Of a DNA stretch of 64,000 bases, positions 21,864 to 30,540 are shown in pieces (position 1 is the stretch's first letter; each line of letters opens with the position of its first letter). The stretch is taken from the NCBI GenBank assembly GCA_031213475.1, contig JARUPZ010000025.1, forward strand, positions 4,723,676 through 4,787,675, in the 5' to 3' direction. Both the position numbers and the translations under genes were made by a program. The notes beneath the pieces are model-generated. The model was not told where the DNA came from. It saw nothing but the letters and a program-made list of their open reading frames with translations, and ran no database searches. The stretch comes from Nereocystis luetkeana. Its lineage: Eukaryota; Sar; Phaeophyceae; Laminariales; Laminariaceae.

Positions 21864-24800
21864 ATGGAGCCGGCGCTAGACAGAGATCCGATGAGGAGAG
21901 GGCAGCTGGAGCAAGAACGCGCAGCTCCGAGTATCTCAGAGAGTCACCAAAACGAGGGAAGCCGGGATACCACGCCAGCAGAACAACCCAGAACGCCTTG
22001 GACAAGGTCCGAGGTAGCGTCGACAACCCCCGGACCGACAGCGCCAACCAACGTGAGGGAGGGGGGAACGATCGCAAGGGGTAGAGGAGGCCGATCGAGA
22101 GGTTCTGGGAGGGGTCCACGAGGAAGCAGTGCAGGGAGAGGGGCCGACGCGAGAACGGGGCGAAACGCCAGGCGGGGGGGCAGTGCGCCACCCTCTTCAG
22201 CAGACAGGACGGGGGAGGGGGGAGAGGGGGAGGGAGTGGGGGGAGCGGAGGGGGAAGGGGAAGCGTGGGGACCGGGGGGGACAGATGGATCGGGGGGAGC
22301 GGGGGGTGAAGGGGGAACGGAGGGAGCGGGGGGGGCGGGGGGAGCGGGGAAAGCGAGGGGAGCGGAGGGAGTGGAGGGAGTCGGGGGGGCGGGGGGAGCG
22401 GGGGGAACGGAGCGAGCGGAGGGAGCGGGGGGATCGGGAGCAGCGGGGGGAGCGGGAGGAGAAGGGGAAGCGATGAGAGCGGGGAGAGGGGGTAGTGCGA
22501 CACCTTCGTCAGCAGGCAGGGGGTGGGAGGGAGGAGCGGGGGCGAGGGGGGGGGCGAGAGAAGCGAGGGGACAGGGGGGGGGCGGGGTGGAGGGAGGGAG
22601 GGAGGCGGGGGAAGCGGAGGGGGTGGGGAGGGGTACCAGGAGCGAACCTACCAGAGAGGAGAGAGATAGTGAGGGTAGAGGAGAACCGGAAACGGGAGGG
22701 CCGCGGAATGGGGGGGGAAGAGGGGGAAGAGAAGGGAGAGAGACGGGCCAAAGAAGTGGAGGGAGAGGAGCCGCAATGGAAGACAGGGGGTCCGGGATGC
22801 GAAACGACGAGGGTCCAACCGGAGGATCTCCCAGGGCGTCGGGGAGGAGACCCGGGAACGGGACGCGCCCAAGGGCATTCCTTGGCGACACCACAGGGGA
22901 AGTGGCGTGCGGGGTCTGCGGTGTAACGCTACAACTAGGGCACCGGGCGGTACGCTTTCCATGTGGACAAGGGCGCCACGTGCTTCACGCCCGTTGTGTG
23001 GTGGAGGCTCTTGCGAGAGGCGCAGCACCGGCACCTCTCCGCTGCCCAGCAACCAACTGCGGGGCACAACATCCAAGACGGGAAGCACTGCAGGCAGCGG
23101 TCCAAGCGGACCCGGGGCTTCGTAATCGGGCCGCGAGGATGGGAGGGGGGACCATAGGTGACGAGGACCTTCGCAGCCGGGGGCTTTGGTACGGGTGGGA
23201 CCAGAACAGCTTGGGTATAGGGCCACCACTTGATGCCGTTTCCTTGGATGACCTAGGCCAACGTTTCGCAACCGGGAAAACTGTGCAACCGCAGTTGGCT
23301 GGCGCATACGCGCGCATTAGCATTCACGTGCTCGGCATCCTCAACCACGCTATGGGTGAGCACAGGCCGAACCGAGAGTCGGCGACGCCGAACTCGCTCC
23401 TACGGGCGATCAAGCTATGGTACCTCATGCCAGCCCTGCTCCACTCACCGGACGGCCGAATCAAGAGGCGACAGAGGTTTGCGTTGGTGGAGAGCGGGGA
23501 TATAGTACTCCTGCTCCCATGGCTGATAGCATTCACCAGGGGAGGGGACCTGAGGCGACGGGATGCCGCCCAACAAGATTCGGAGGAGACGAAGCTTGAA
23601 CGGGCGTCGTCGGCGTGTCGCCACGCAGGAGGGGTCAAAGTGGCAGCTCGGAACCTGCTAGCAGAGCCACGATCAGCTGGAAACGAAACGACGTGGAGCA
23701 CACTTGTGGCCAAGTTCCCCTCCGAAGATCGCGCCGCAGTGTCCGCGGCGGCGGCGGCTGCGGTGTTGGCGACCGCCACCGAGGTGAAAGACGGAAACGC
23801 CCCTCCGTGGCGCCCTGACGATGAGTACGCCTCCGAGGTGCTCTTCGACGTCATCAGCTCCCGCAGTGCCCTTTCAGGCCCCGGAAACGATGGTCAACGC
23901 TTTGCGCACCTGCAATCCATCATCCACACCGACATCGGGCGGGAAGAGTTCGGAAAGGGCATGACAGCATTCTGGCGGAGAATCGTCGACGAGCCGGACG
24001 CGTTCCCGCCAGAATTCTGGCTGCTCTTCTTGCAGTCGAGCCTCACTGCCTTGGGGGAGAAGTGCCGGCCGGTCTGCGTGGGCATGACATGGAGGCGGCT
24101 CATAACCGCGGGGGCTATGCGACAGTGGCGGCCGCGGTTGGAGGAGGTCAACCGAGAGGCGAGGCAGTTTGGGGTCGCCGTACCCGGAGGAGTGGAGCAT
24201 GTGGGACTGAGGGCTAGGACGTTACACGAGACGGGCAACTGGGTCGTCCTAACGGACTGCTCCAACGCCTTCAACACGGTTAAACGGACGGCGGTGCTTC
24301 AAGAGGCGGCCAACTGCGTTCCAGCGCTCACGCCGTTTGTGGCGAAGTGCTACGGCACAAGACCCGCCGACGTGTATTTTCGGATGGACTCAGGGGAGAC
24401 CAGGACGATCGCCTGCTCCAGCGGTGTCCAGCAAGGGGACCCCATGGGGCCAGCAATGTTCTGTCTGGCGTTGAGACCAGGGCTGAAGCGTTTCCGACAG
24501 GAGTTCGAAGGAGAAGGAGTGGAAGCCTTCGCCTACATGGACGATGTATCTCTCGACCTTATGGGGGTCACGGCCAACACGATTAGAGCTTTTGCCTTCC
24601 TCCGGCGAGAGCTAGACGACATCGGCATTGTGGTCAACCCCGCCAAGACCGTAGCACTACCACCCAAAGGACACGTCCCGACGGCGGAGGAGATATCGCT
24701 CCTGGAGAGCGTTGACGTCCGCATCGCAGACGAAGGAGGGGTGACGGTGGTTGGTGTCCCGATCGGCTCGGATGAATACGTGCTGGGGCGAGCAATGGAG

Positions 24801-25706
24801 GTAGTGAGGGACGGAGGCGCGGACCGCCTTGCACGCTGCCTCGCTAACATGCCAGACAAGCAAGCGGCGGCCCTCATCACCGTCGAATCCCTCGGGCAGC
24901 GGACGGGCTACCTCGAAAGGGCTCTGGACCAGGGGCTGTCACTTGAAGCATGCCGAAGGGCCGACAACGGGGCTCAGTGGGCCTACGAAAATATCCTAGA
25001 GCTACCGGGAGCGGCGGACGCACAGTCGTTTTTCCAGGAGGGGTGCCCGGCCAGCCAACTGACTCTAAAACCCTACCAACAAGCCCAAGCACGCCTTTCT
25101 ACGGGAGCAGGAGGGTTAGGGCTGCCGTCGACGGAAGCGAGGCGAATGTCTGCCTCCATTGGGAGTAGGGTGGGCATCCTGCCGGAGGTTCTATTAATAG
25201 CAGACCTCACGGGCCCGCTAGGAGACAGGGTAAAGAGGGGTCTCCCTCATTCGAGCATCATTGCTGAGCTCGGGGGCAGCCTGCGAGAGATCAGGGACAC
25301 GTGGGGCGTCACAGAAGAAGCGATGGAGGGCATCGTCCCCGAATCCTGGCTGAAATGGAGCATGGGTGCAGAGGGGGACCTGGTCCCAGGGCCCCCTGAA
25401 GCCGACATGCTGGCGGCGCATGATGCCGTAACCACCAACTCCCGGAAGGCTCAACAGAGGTTGGGCAAGCTGGTGAATCAGGATCGACACGCTGCACACA
25501 CAGCTTCGCTGGAGGGGCTACCGGAGATTGCACGCCCACCTGGACCAGGCGACCCGCTGGGGGGGAGCGAGACCAAGGCCTTCGCCAAAGCTCGCTACAG
25601 GAGCCTACAAGGAGCAGGAGCCACTGCTTGCCTTCGGGCGAGGCCAACAGACTCGCTCCGTGTCATACCAGCAGAGGAGTTCGTGGGCATGGAAGGCGCT
25701 TCATAG
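21864..25706 (+). CDS. LINE protein: RING-like finger and reverse transcriptase
   Basis: 1280 residues. The ATG at 21864 is chosen because it is the first after the (TATG)n array; everything upstream in this frame is repeat. Residues 1-108 are Ser/Arg/Glu-rich. Residues about 109-312 are Gly/Glu/Arg low-complexity, coded by G-rich DNA. Residues 349-399 form a RING-like finger with Cys at 349, 352, 367, 378, 394 and 399 and His at 372 and 375. The reverse transcriptase follows: GPGNDGQRF near 672, DCSNAFNTV with the first catalytic Asp at 798, GVQQGDPMGPAMF, and YMDD with the Asp pair at 893-894. The frame stops at 25706, just before the endonuclease region, which continues in the -1 frame. 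The role is copying the element's RNA at the target. The Gly-rich part gives a long opposite-strand open frame that is not a gene. Confidence 0.85.
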   Translation: MEPALDRDPMRRGQLEQERAAPSISESHQNEGSRDTTPAEQPRTPWTRSEVASTTPGPTAPTNVREGGTIARGRGGRSRGSGRGPRGSSAGRGADARTGRNARRGGSAPPSSADRTGEGGEGEGVGGAEGEGEAWGPGGTDGSGGAGGEGGTEGAGGAGGAGKARGAEGVEGVGGAGGAGGTERAEGAGGSGAAGGAGGEGEAMRAGRGGSATPSSAGRGWEGGAGARGGAREARGQGGGGVEGGREAGEAEGVGRGTRSEPTREERDSEGRGEPETGGPRNGGGRGGREGRETGQRSGGRGAAMEDRGSGMRNDEGPTGGSPRASGRRPGNGTRPRAFLGDTTGEVACGVCGVTLQLGHRAVRFPCGQGRHVLHARCVVEALARGAAPAPLRCPATNCGAQHPRREALQAAVQADPGLRNRAARMGGGTIGDEDLRSRGLWYGWDQNSLGIGPPLDAVSLDDLGQRFATGKTVQPQLAGAYARISIHVLGILNHAMGEHRPNRESATPNSLLRAIKLWYLMPALLHSPDGRIKRRQRFALVESGDIVLLLPWLIAFTRGGDLRRRDAAQQDSEETKLERASSACRHAGGVKVAARNLLAEPRSAGNETTWSTLVAKFPSEDRAAVSAAAAAAVLATATEVKDGNAPPWRPDDEYASEVLFDVISSRSALSGPGNDGQRFAHLQSIIHTDIGREEFGKGMTAFWRRIVDEPDAFPPEFWLLFLQSSLTALGEKCRPVCVGMTWRRLITAGAMRQWRPRLEEVNREARQFGVAVPGGVEHVGLRARTLHETGNWVVLTDCSNAFNTVKRTAVLQEAANCVPALTPFVAKCYGTRPADVYFRMDSGETRTIACSSGVQQGDPMGPAMFCLALRPGLKRFRQEFEGEGVEAFAYMDDVSLDLMGVTANTIRAFAFLRRELDDIGIVVNPAKTVALPPKGHVPTAEEISLLESVDVRIADEGGVTVVGVPIGSDEYVLGRAMEVVRDGGADRLARCLANMPDKQAAALITVESLGQRTGYLERALDQGLSLEACRRADNGAQWAYENILELPGAADAQSFFQEGCPASQLTLKPYQQAQARLSTGAGGLGLPSTEARRMSASIGSRVGILPEVLLIADLTGPLGDRVKRGLPHSSIIAELGGSLREIRDTWGVTEEAMEGIVPESWLKWSMGAEGDLVPGPPEADMLAAHDAVTTNSRKAQQRLGKLVNQDRHAAHTASLEGLPEIARPPGPGDPLGGSETKAFAKARYRSLQGAGATACLRARPTDSLRVIPAEEFVGMEGAS

Positions 25707-26392
25707 GCATCGAGGAGCACGTGGCGGTGAGGTGCCCCTGCTGCGAGGCAGTCGACATAGACACACGCCACGCACGCATCTGTCCCAGAGCAGGGGCACA
25801 GGTGAACCAACATCAACCGTTGGTGCACGCGATCTCCCGCACGCTGAAGCGGCTGGGAATCCCTCACCAAGTGGAGAGCGGCGAACCGTTCACTGCAGAC
25901 CGGAACATGCGGATGGACATCGTTGTCAGGAGAGGAGGTCTTCGGGACGCTCCTAATAGGGAATACAGGGAAAAGTCCATCCTGCTGGACGTCACCCATG
26001 CAGACCCGCAAGCGCAGGTCCACCTGCGAGGAGGCAGCGCTGATCATGATGGATCAGCTGCCTCTACCTCCGAGGCGCGCAAGCGCCAACACTGCGCGCG
26101 TCCGGGACATGTGTCCTTCGACGAGCGGAGCCACAAACTAGCCACCTTAGCGGTGGAAAGCTTTGGGCGCCGCGGGGTAGAGGGCAGCAACTTCATCAAC
26201 CAGCTGGCAGCTAGCCTCGTGGGGGGGAGGGATGGTGGGTCGATGGCAAGGAAGGGGGTAGTGAAGGAACGCCTGCTCCAAATCGTCTCGGTGACCACTC
26301 AGATCGCCATTTCGAGGAGGGTGTCGAGGTTCAAGCTTCAGCTTGGGGACCGCCAAGAAGGAAGAAGGAACAGGGGAGGGAGGGACGACTGA
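25694..26392 (+). pseudogene. LINE C-terminal part: CCHC knuckle and restriction-like endonuclease (-1 frame)
   Basis: This continues the LINE protein one base back from the main frame, so it is reached only by a -1 shift near 25690-25706. It starts close to RRFIGIEEH. The knuckle CPCCEAVDIDTRHARIC has the spacing C-x2-C-x8-H-x3-C. A PD-(D/E)xK-like core follows: DIVV, then KSILLDVTHAD, with the Asp and Lys residues typical of restriction-like endonucleases of R2-type elements. The end is basic. TGA is at 26390-26392. No classical X-XXY-YYZ slippery heptamer is seen at the join, so a one-base deletion that disabled this copy is more likely than programmed frameshifting. Confidence 0.7.
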
Positions 26393-26638
26393 CCCACACC
26401 GATGGCGTGGGGATGGAGCTTGGATGCAATTTAGGATTTAAGGATAGAACGTAATGAGAAGGAAGGAGCAAATATAGCAAATAGAGTAGACAAGCTGAAA
26501 GTTGGCACGGAAGGGAGGTAGACTTGGTGCATGGGTTTCCTTTTGTTTCCGAGGTTTTCTTCTTTCGGGAAAGTTATGAGTGATCCATGTTGAAGATCAT
26601 GCGGCCATTGTCGGATGGCAAGAGAAATATTATAATAA
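26393..26638 (+). other. LINE 3' untranslated region
   Basis: Non-coding, moderately A/G-rich sequence between the endonuclease stop and the right (TATG)n array. It ends in AATATTATAATAATG, which passes directly into TATG units with no poly-A tail, so the tetranucleotide array takes the place of a tail. Confidence 0.65.
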
Positions 26639-27467
26639 TGTATGTATGTATGTATGTATGTATGTATGTATGTATGTATGTATGTATGTATGTATGTATG
26701 TATGTATGTATGTATGTATGTATGTATGTATGTATGTATGTATGTATGTATGTATGTATGTATGTATGTATGTATGTATGTATGTATGTATGTATGTATG
26801 TATGTATGTATGTATGTATGTATGTATGTATGTATGTATGTATGTATGTATGTATGTATGTATGTATGTATGTATGTATGTATGTATGTATGTATGTATG
26901 TATGTATGTATGTATGTATGTATGTATGTATGTATGTATGTATGTATGTATGTATGTATGTATGTATGTATGTATGTATGTATGTATGTATGTATGTATG
27001 TATGTATGTATGTATGTATGTATGTATGTATGTATGTATGTATGTATGTATGTATGTATGTATGTATGTATGTATGTATGTATGTATGTATGTATGTATG
27101 TATGTATGTATGTATGTATGTATGTATGTATGTATGTATGTATGTATGTATGTATGTATGTATGTATGTATGTATGTATGTATGTATGTATGTATGTATG
27201 TATGTATGTATGTATGTATGTATGTATGTATGTATGTATGTATGTATGTATGTATGTATGTATGTATGTATGTATGTATGTATGTATGTATGTATGTATG
27301 TATGTATGTATGTATGTATGTATGTATGTATGTATGTATGTATGTATGTATGTATGTATGTATGTATGTATGTATGTATGTATGTATGTATGTATGTATG
27401 TATGTATGTATGTATGTATGTATGTATGTATGTATGTATGTATGTATGTATGTATGTATGTATGTAT
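26639..27467. repeat. (TATG)n array, about 829 bp, right of the LINE
   Basis: About 207 perfect units in the same strand and sense as the left array. It ends in TATTATACTATGCC unique sequence. Together with the left array it would make a single array of roughly 1.47 kb if the LINE were removed. Confidence 0.98.
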
Positions 27468-28068
27468 TATACTATGCCTGTCTTCACCTGCCTCGTGATT
27501 GGTCTTTGTGAAGGTGTTGCCTACTGAGCTATAGGGGTAAAAGACCGATCGATTACCCAGCCCAAGGTAATCCTTATATCACTCTCCCCCCCTCTGAACG
27601 GCGGGGTCTTTGGGGCGTCGGAACTGTATACGTCTGTACGCTGACCTGCCCGCCTCGTTTCATTCCCTGGCGAACCAGGCCCAAGGTAATCCTTTCAATA
27701 ATATCTTCGCTCCTTCTCACATCCAGCTAAGTTTCTTCTCTCTAAAACATACACACATATATATGTCATACATACACACCTGGTATCTTTTTTATTGAAT
27801 GCTACTCGGTATAATATACAAACAAGTAGTACTCGCAGCGATGGTGGTCTAGGCTATTCAAATACATAATTAATACAAATAAAACACAGAAACATACCAG
27901 ATACGAGTACTGTGAAATATTGTACACTGACGCTCTCGTAGCAAGCAAGCTACGTGCAGCCTAGGAAAATAATTATTTCCCAAAATTTTAATATAGACAC
28001 AAACACTCCTCCTGGACTTCCGCAGCTTCAGTTTTCGTCTTCCTCATATATATATATATACCAGGTAT
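27468..28068. other. No gene; tRNA-like half and AT-rich sequence
   Basis: The - strand of 27500-27545 carries TATAGCTCAGTAGGCAACAC, which fits a tRNA D-arm (A-box), but no B-box follows. A related piece lies at 48150-48200, followed in both cases by ATTACCCAGCCCAAGGTAAT. The remainder is AT-rich and non-coding. Confidence 0.45.
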
Positions 28069-28402
28069 ATATTTTTTTTTTCTTCATCCCATTCATTATC
28101 TTCGCACATCTTCTTCTCTCTCCTTCCAACTCGTAACTCAGATCCGGGGTCACATAGCAGGCTCTTCTCCCCCCTTCCCGCTACGGTACGTGCCTTCATT
28201 TTTATCGCGAGAAGATTTCAGCCTTTTCTTCCCCCGTCGACTCGCATCGAATTGTGCCTACCCACGCTGCAAGGCGCTCTCAACAATTGAATCCTTTTTT
28301 ATTTTTGCAAATAAAGTCAAAGTCCGACCCACCTGGGGCTCGAACCCAGGACTCAAACAAGTAGAATTCGAGGTTAACCACTTGAACCACCGGGGCGACC
28401 GG
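28069..28402 (-). mobile_element. tRNA-derived SINE, full-length reverse copy
   Basis: Read on the - strand: a tRNA-like head with A-box TGGTTCAAGTGG and B-box GGTTCGAGCCC (28321-28402), then a linker TTTGCAAAAATAAAAAAGGA, then the conserved body TTGAGAGCGCCTTGC ... GAGTTACGAGTTGGAAGG and an A-rich end. Both internal RNA polymerase III promoter boxes are intact. TACCAGGTA lies at its distal edge (28059). Confidence 0.8.
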
Positions 28403-28568
28403 CTATATACGATGTAATCGTATACATAATAATGTGTTTGTATCCCGCACGATGAGAGGAGACACACAAAACCCGTATTAATAGTACGCTCGCGATCGAA
28501 GTATATCACACACCGCTTGCAAAGATTGATGAGTTTCGACGCAATCCTCCATTTTTATCTATCATTAA

Positions 28569-28686
28569 TACGGGGGACCATCATAGTTAATAGGACCAAA
28601 TATCGTTAGTAAAAATCGTTAAATATATACCAGGTAGCTTTTTATGTATACCATAGATAGGTCCTATTAACTATGGTCCCCCGTAA
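28569..28686. mobile_element. Family A MITE carrying a TACCAGGTA insertion
   Basis: The consensus ends are present, but the usual AAATATATAGGTTTTT is replaced by AAATATATACCAGGTAGC followed by TTTTT. That is, about seven extra bases that create the nonamer at 28628. The left end is slightly damaged (AATACGGGGG). Confidence 0.85.
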
Positions 28687-30007
28687 CATGAAGACCTAAT
28701 AATAATAGTAATAGTACCTGGTACGTACTGATACATATAATATGTGGAGTTATCTGCGTCATCTATCTGTGTCTGGTACGCGGGCGGAGAGGACGGGAAA
28801 TAGACAGATAGATGCGCCGTGTATGGTGCGTGGTATTTTAAATGTGGTACAGAAGTAAGGCACACACATACATACATCACATACATGTCAAAATCGGGGC
28901 TGGCAGTATTCCTCGGGATTTTTCCCGCCGGGTCCTGCCGGGTCCTGATTTTGTGCGAGATCTGATGGGGTACGTCCCGTTCCCGCCCAAACACGTCGAG
29001 CTGTGGTGGCATGCCACACACAACAAGTAGTTCCGTTTAGTCCCGGGGTACCTGAGTCCCGCGAGATATCGTCCCGGAGTCGAAAAGGCGTTCCGAGGAA
29101 TATACCCTGCCTGGCAAAATATTTTTTTATTTAAAACACATCATCAGCAACAACCGGCGTCGAGCCGCGAAGTGTACACTGGGGGGGTCTCACCCTCTTG
29201 TTGTGTCGTTTGAGTTTTTGATATCGGATCTCCCAAAATGTTGGTGTGCTCTATACAGGTTTGCCAAGTAGATAGAGGTAATAACTACCTGGTACTACTT
29301 GCTGGTGCCTGATGGTGTTTATTTACTACCTACGTGCAGCGTTTTGTTGTGCTTGCAGCGTCGTTCGTATTACGCCAACAACACCATACTCAAGCCAATA
29401 ACAACTACTACGTTTAATAACCCATTTTACCCACCCATATACCCCGCCCCCTTATAGCCGGTACGTAGCGGGAACACTTTACTTATTCTGTGTAGCACCA
29501 GTTCATTCAGTATACTTCGTGTTCTGTAAACGGCTACGTCTACTTTTTTTCGTGTTTATCACTATTCATAACCAACTAACTGCAACAACACCACCCACAC
29601 ATAGAGTCATACATACGAGCATATATATATAATAGTATATAGCACGCACGCTCGTTCACATCATGCCATGCAGCATGTCTTTTACTACTGCTGTTTAGTT
29701 TAACTACGGTCCGAGGTACGTAGACATATATATGTATGTACTGCTGTTTGATGTAGGCTGCCATCCCTGCAGTTAAATTCTTCGAGGATATTGGGATACA
29801 TACATACATATATATCTACTCTCAGCACGTACTTTCAACTTGCAAGGTTTGATATTCCGAGCAACGGGGTATCATAAATTATTACAGGTATACCAGGTAT
29901 AATTCTGCGAGTATTCAGTGAGCTACCAACGCACTTCTTCAGGCTATTCATACCAGGTAAATTCGTACACAATAATAAGGATGATATGATATATATATAC
30001 CAGGTAT
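28687..30007. other. AT-rich sequence without a gene
   Basis: No exon is supported. It contains TA-rich runs, TACATACAT repeats and TACCAGGTA/TACCTGGTA at 28715, 29286, 29891, 29951 and 29998. A short open frame at 28842-29030 is not supported. Confidence 0.45.
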
Positions 30008-30195
30008 ATATTTTTTTCCCATCCCATTCATTATCTACGCACATCTTCTTCTCTCTCTCCTTCCAACGCGTAACTCAGATCCGGGGTCACATAGCAGGCT
30101 CTTCTCCCCCCTTCCCGCTACGGTACGTGCCTTCATTTTTATCGCGAGAAGATTTCAGCCTTTTCTTCCCTCGTCGACTCGCATCGAATTGTATT
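30008..30195 (-). mobile_element. SINE copy, truncated before the tRNA head
   Basis: This is the same body as 28069-28402 in the same orientation, but it stops at the GATGCGAGTCGACGAGGGAAG region; the linker and tRNA head are missing. As at 28059, a TATATATACCAGGTATATAT block abuts the A-rich end. Confidence 0.8.
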
Positions 30196-30540
30196 GTGCT
30201 GATATGCATGCACATCGCTGTGTATATAAGTAAGTTCTATAATAATATGATATACCCAAGATAAATACTACTGCACATACATAAAATAGTTTCCCAACAT
30301 TATACTCGTAGGTACGAGTGAGTATGCATGGAGTTTTGGTGCCAATACATACATTCGTAGAAGTTTTGGCCGACGAATAGAAAAGGGTTGGTTGCAAAAT
30401 GAGCCCAAGAAATCGACGCCGATTTTTATTGTCATCAAACATTACGAGAGACTACGAGAGATTTTCAAAAGGGCGTCGTTTTCGTGATAATAACTCGGAT
30501 AACACATATATATATATACCAGGTATATACTGGTATTGTA

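Larger units (their letters stand above)
21822..26638 (+). mobile_element. RLE-type LINE (non-LTR retrotransposon), near full length
   Basis: About 4.8 kb: a 42 bp leader, a 1280-residue frame with a RING-like finger and a reverse transcriptase, a second frame with a zinc knuckle and a restriction-like endonuclease, and a 3' untranslated region of about 246 bp. There is no LTR. The ORF order (finger, RT, CCHC knuckle, endonuclease at the C-terminus) is that of RLE LINEs such as the R2, R4/Dong, NeSL or Utopia clades; which one cannot be decided by eye. Both ends abut perfect (TATG)n arrays, so no ordinary target-site duplication can be defined. Only one frameshift was noticed, suggesting a young insertion. 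Confidence 0.85.

Noticed and set aside
20996..22084. Long open frames running through the (TATG)n and (GT)n arrays, including the 5' extension of the LINE frame to 21117
   Set aside because: They are simple-repeat translations (Met-Tyr-Val-Cys or Cys-Val). The real LINE start is taken as the first ATG after the array, at 21864.
21944..22894. 316-residue Pro-rich frame on the - strand
   Set aside because: It is the complement of the G-rich low-complexity part of the LINE ORF. RT and finger motifs fix the + strand as coding.
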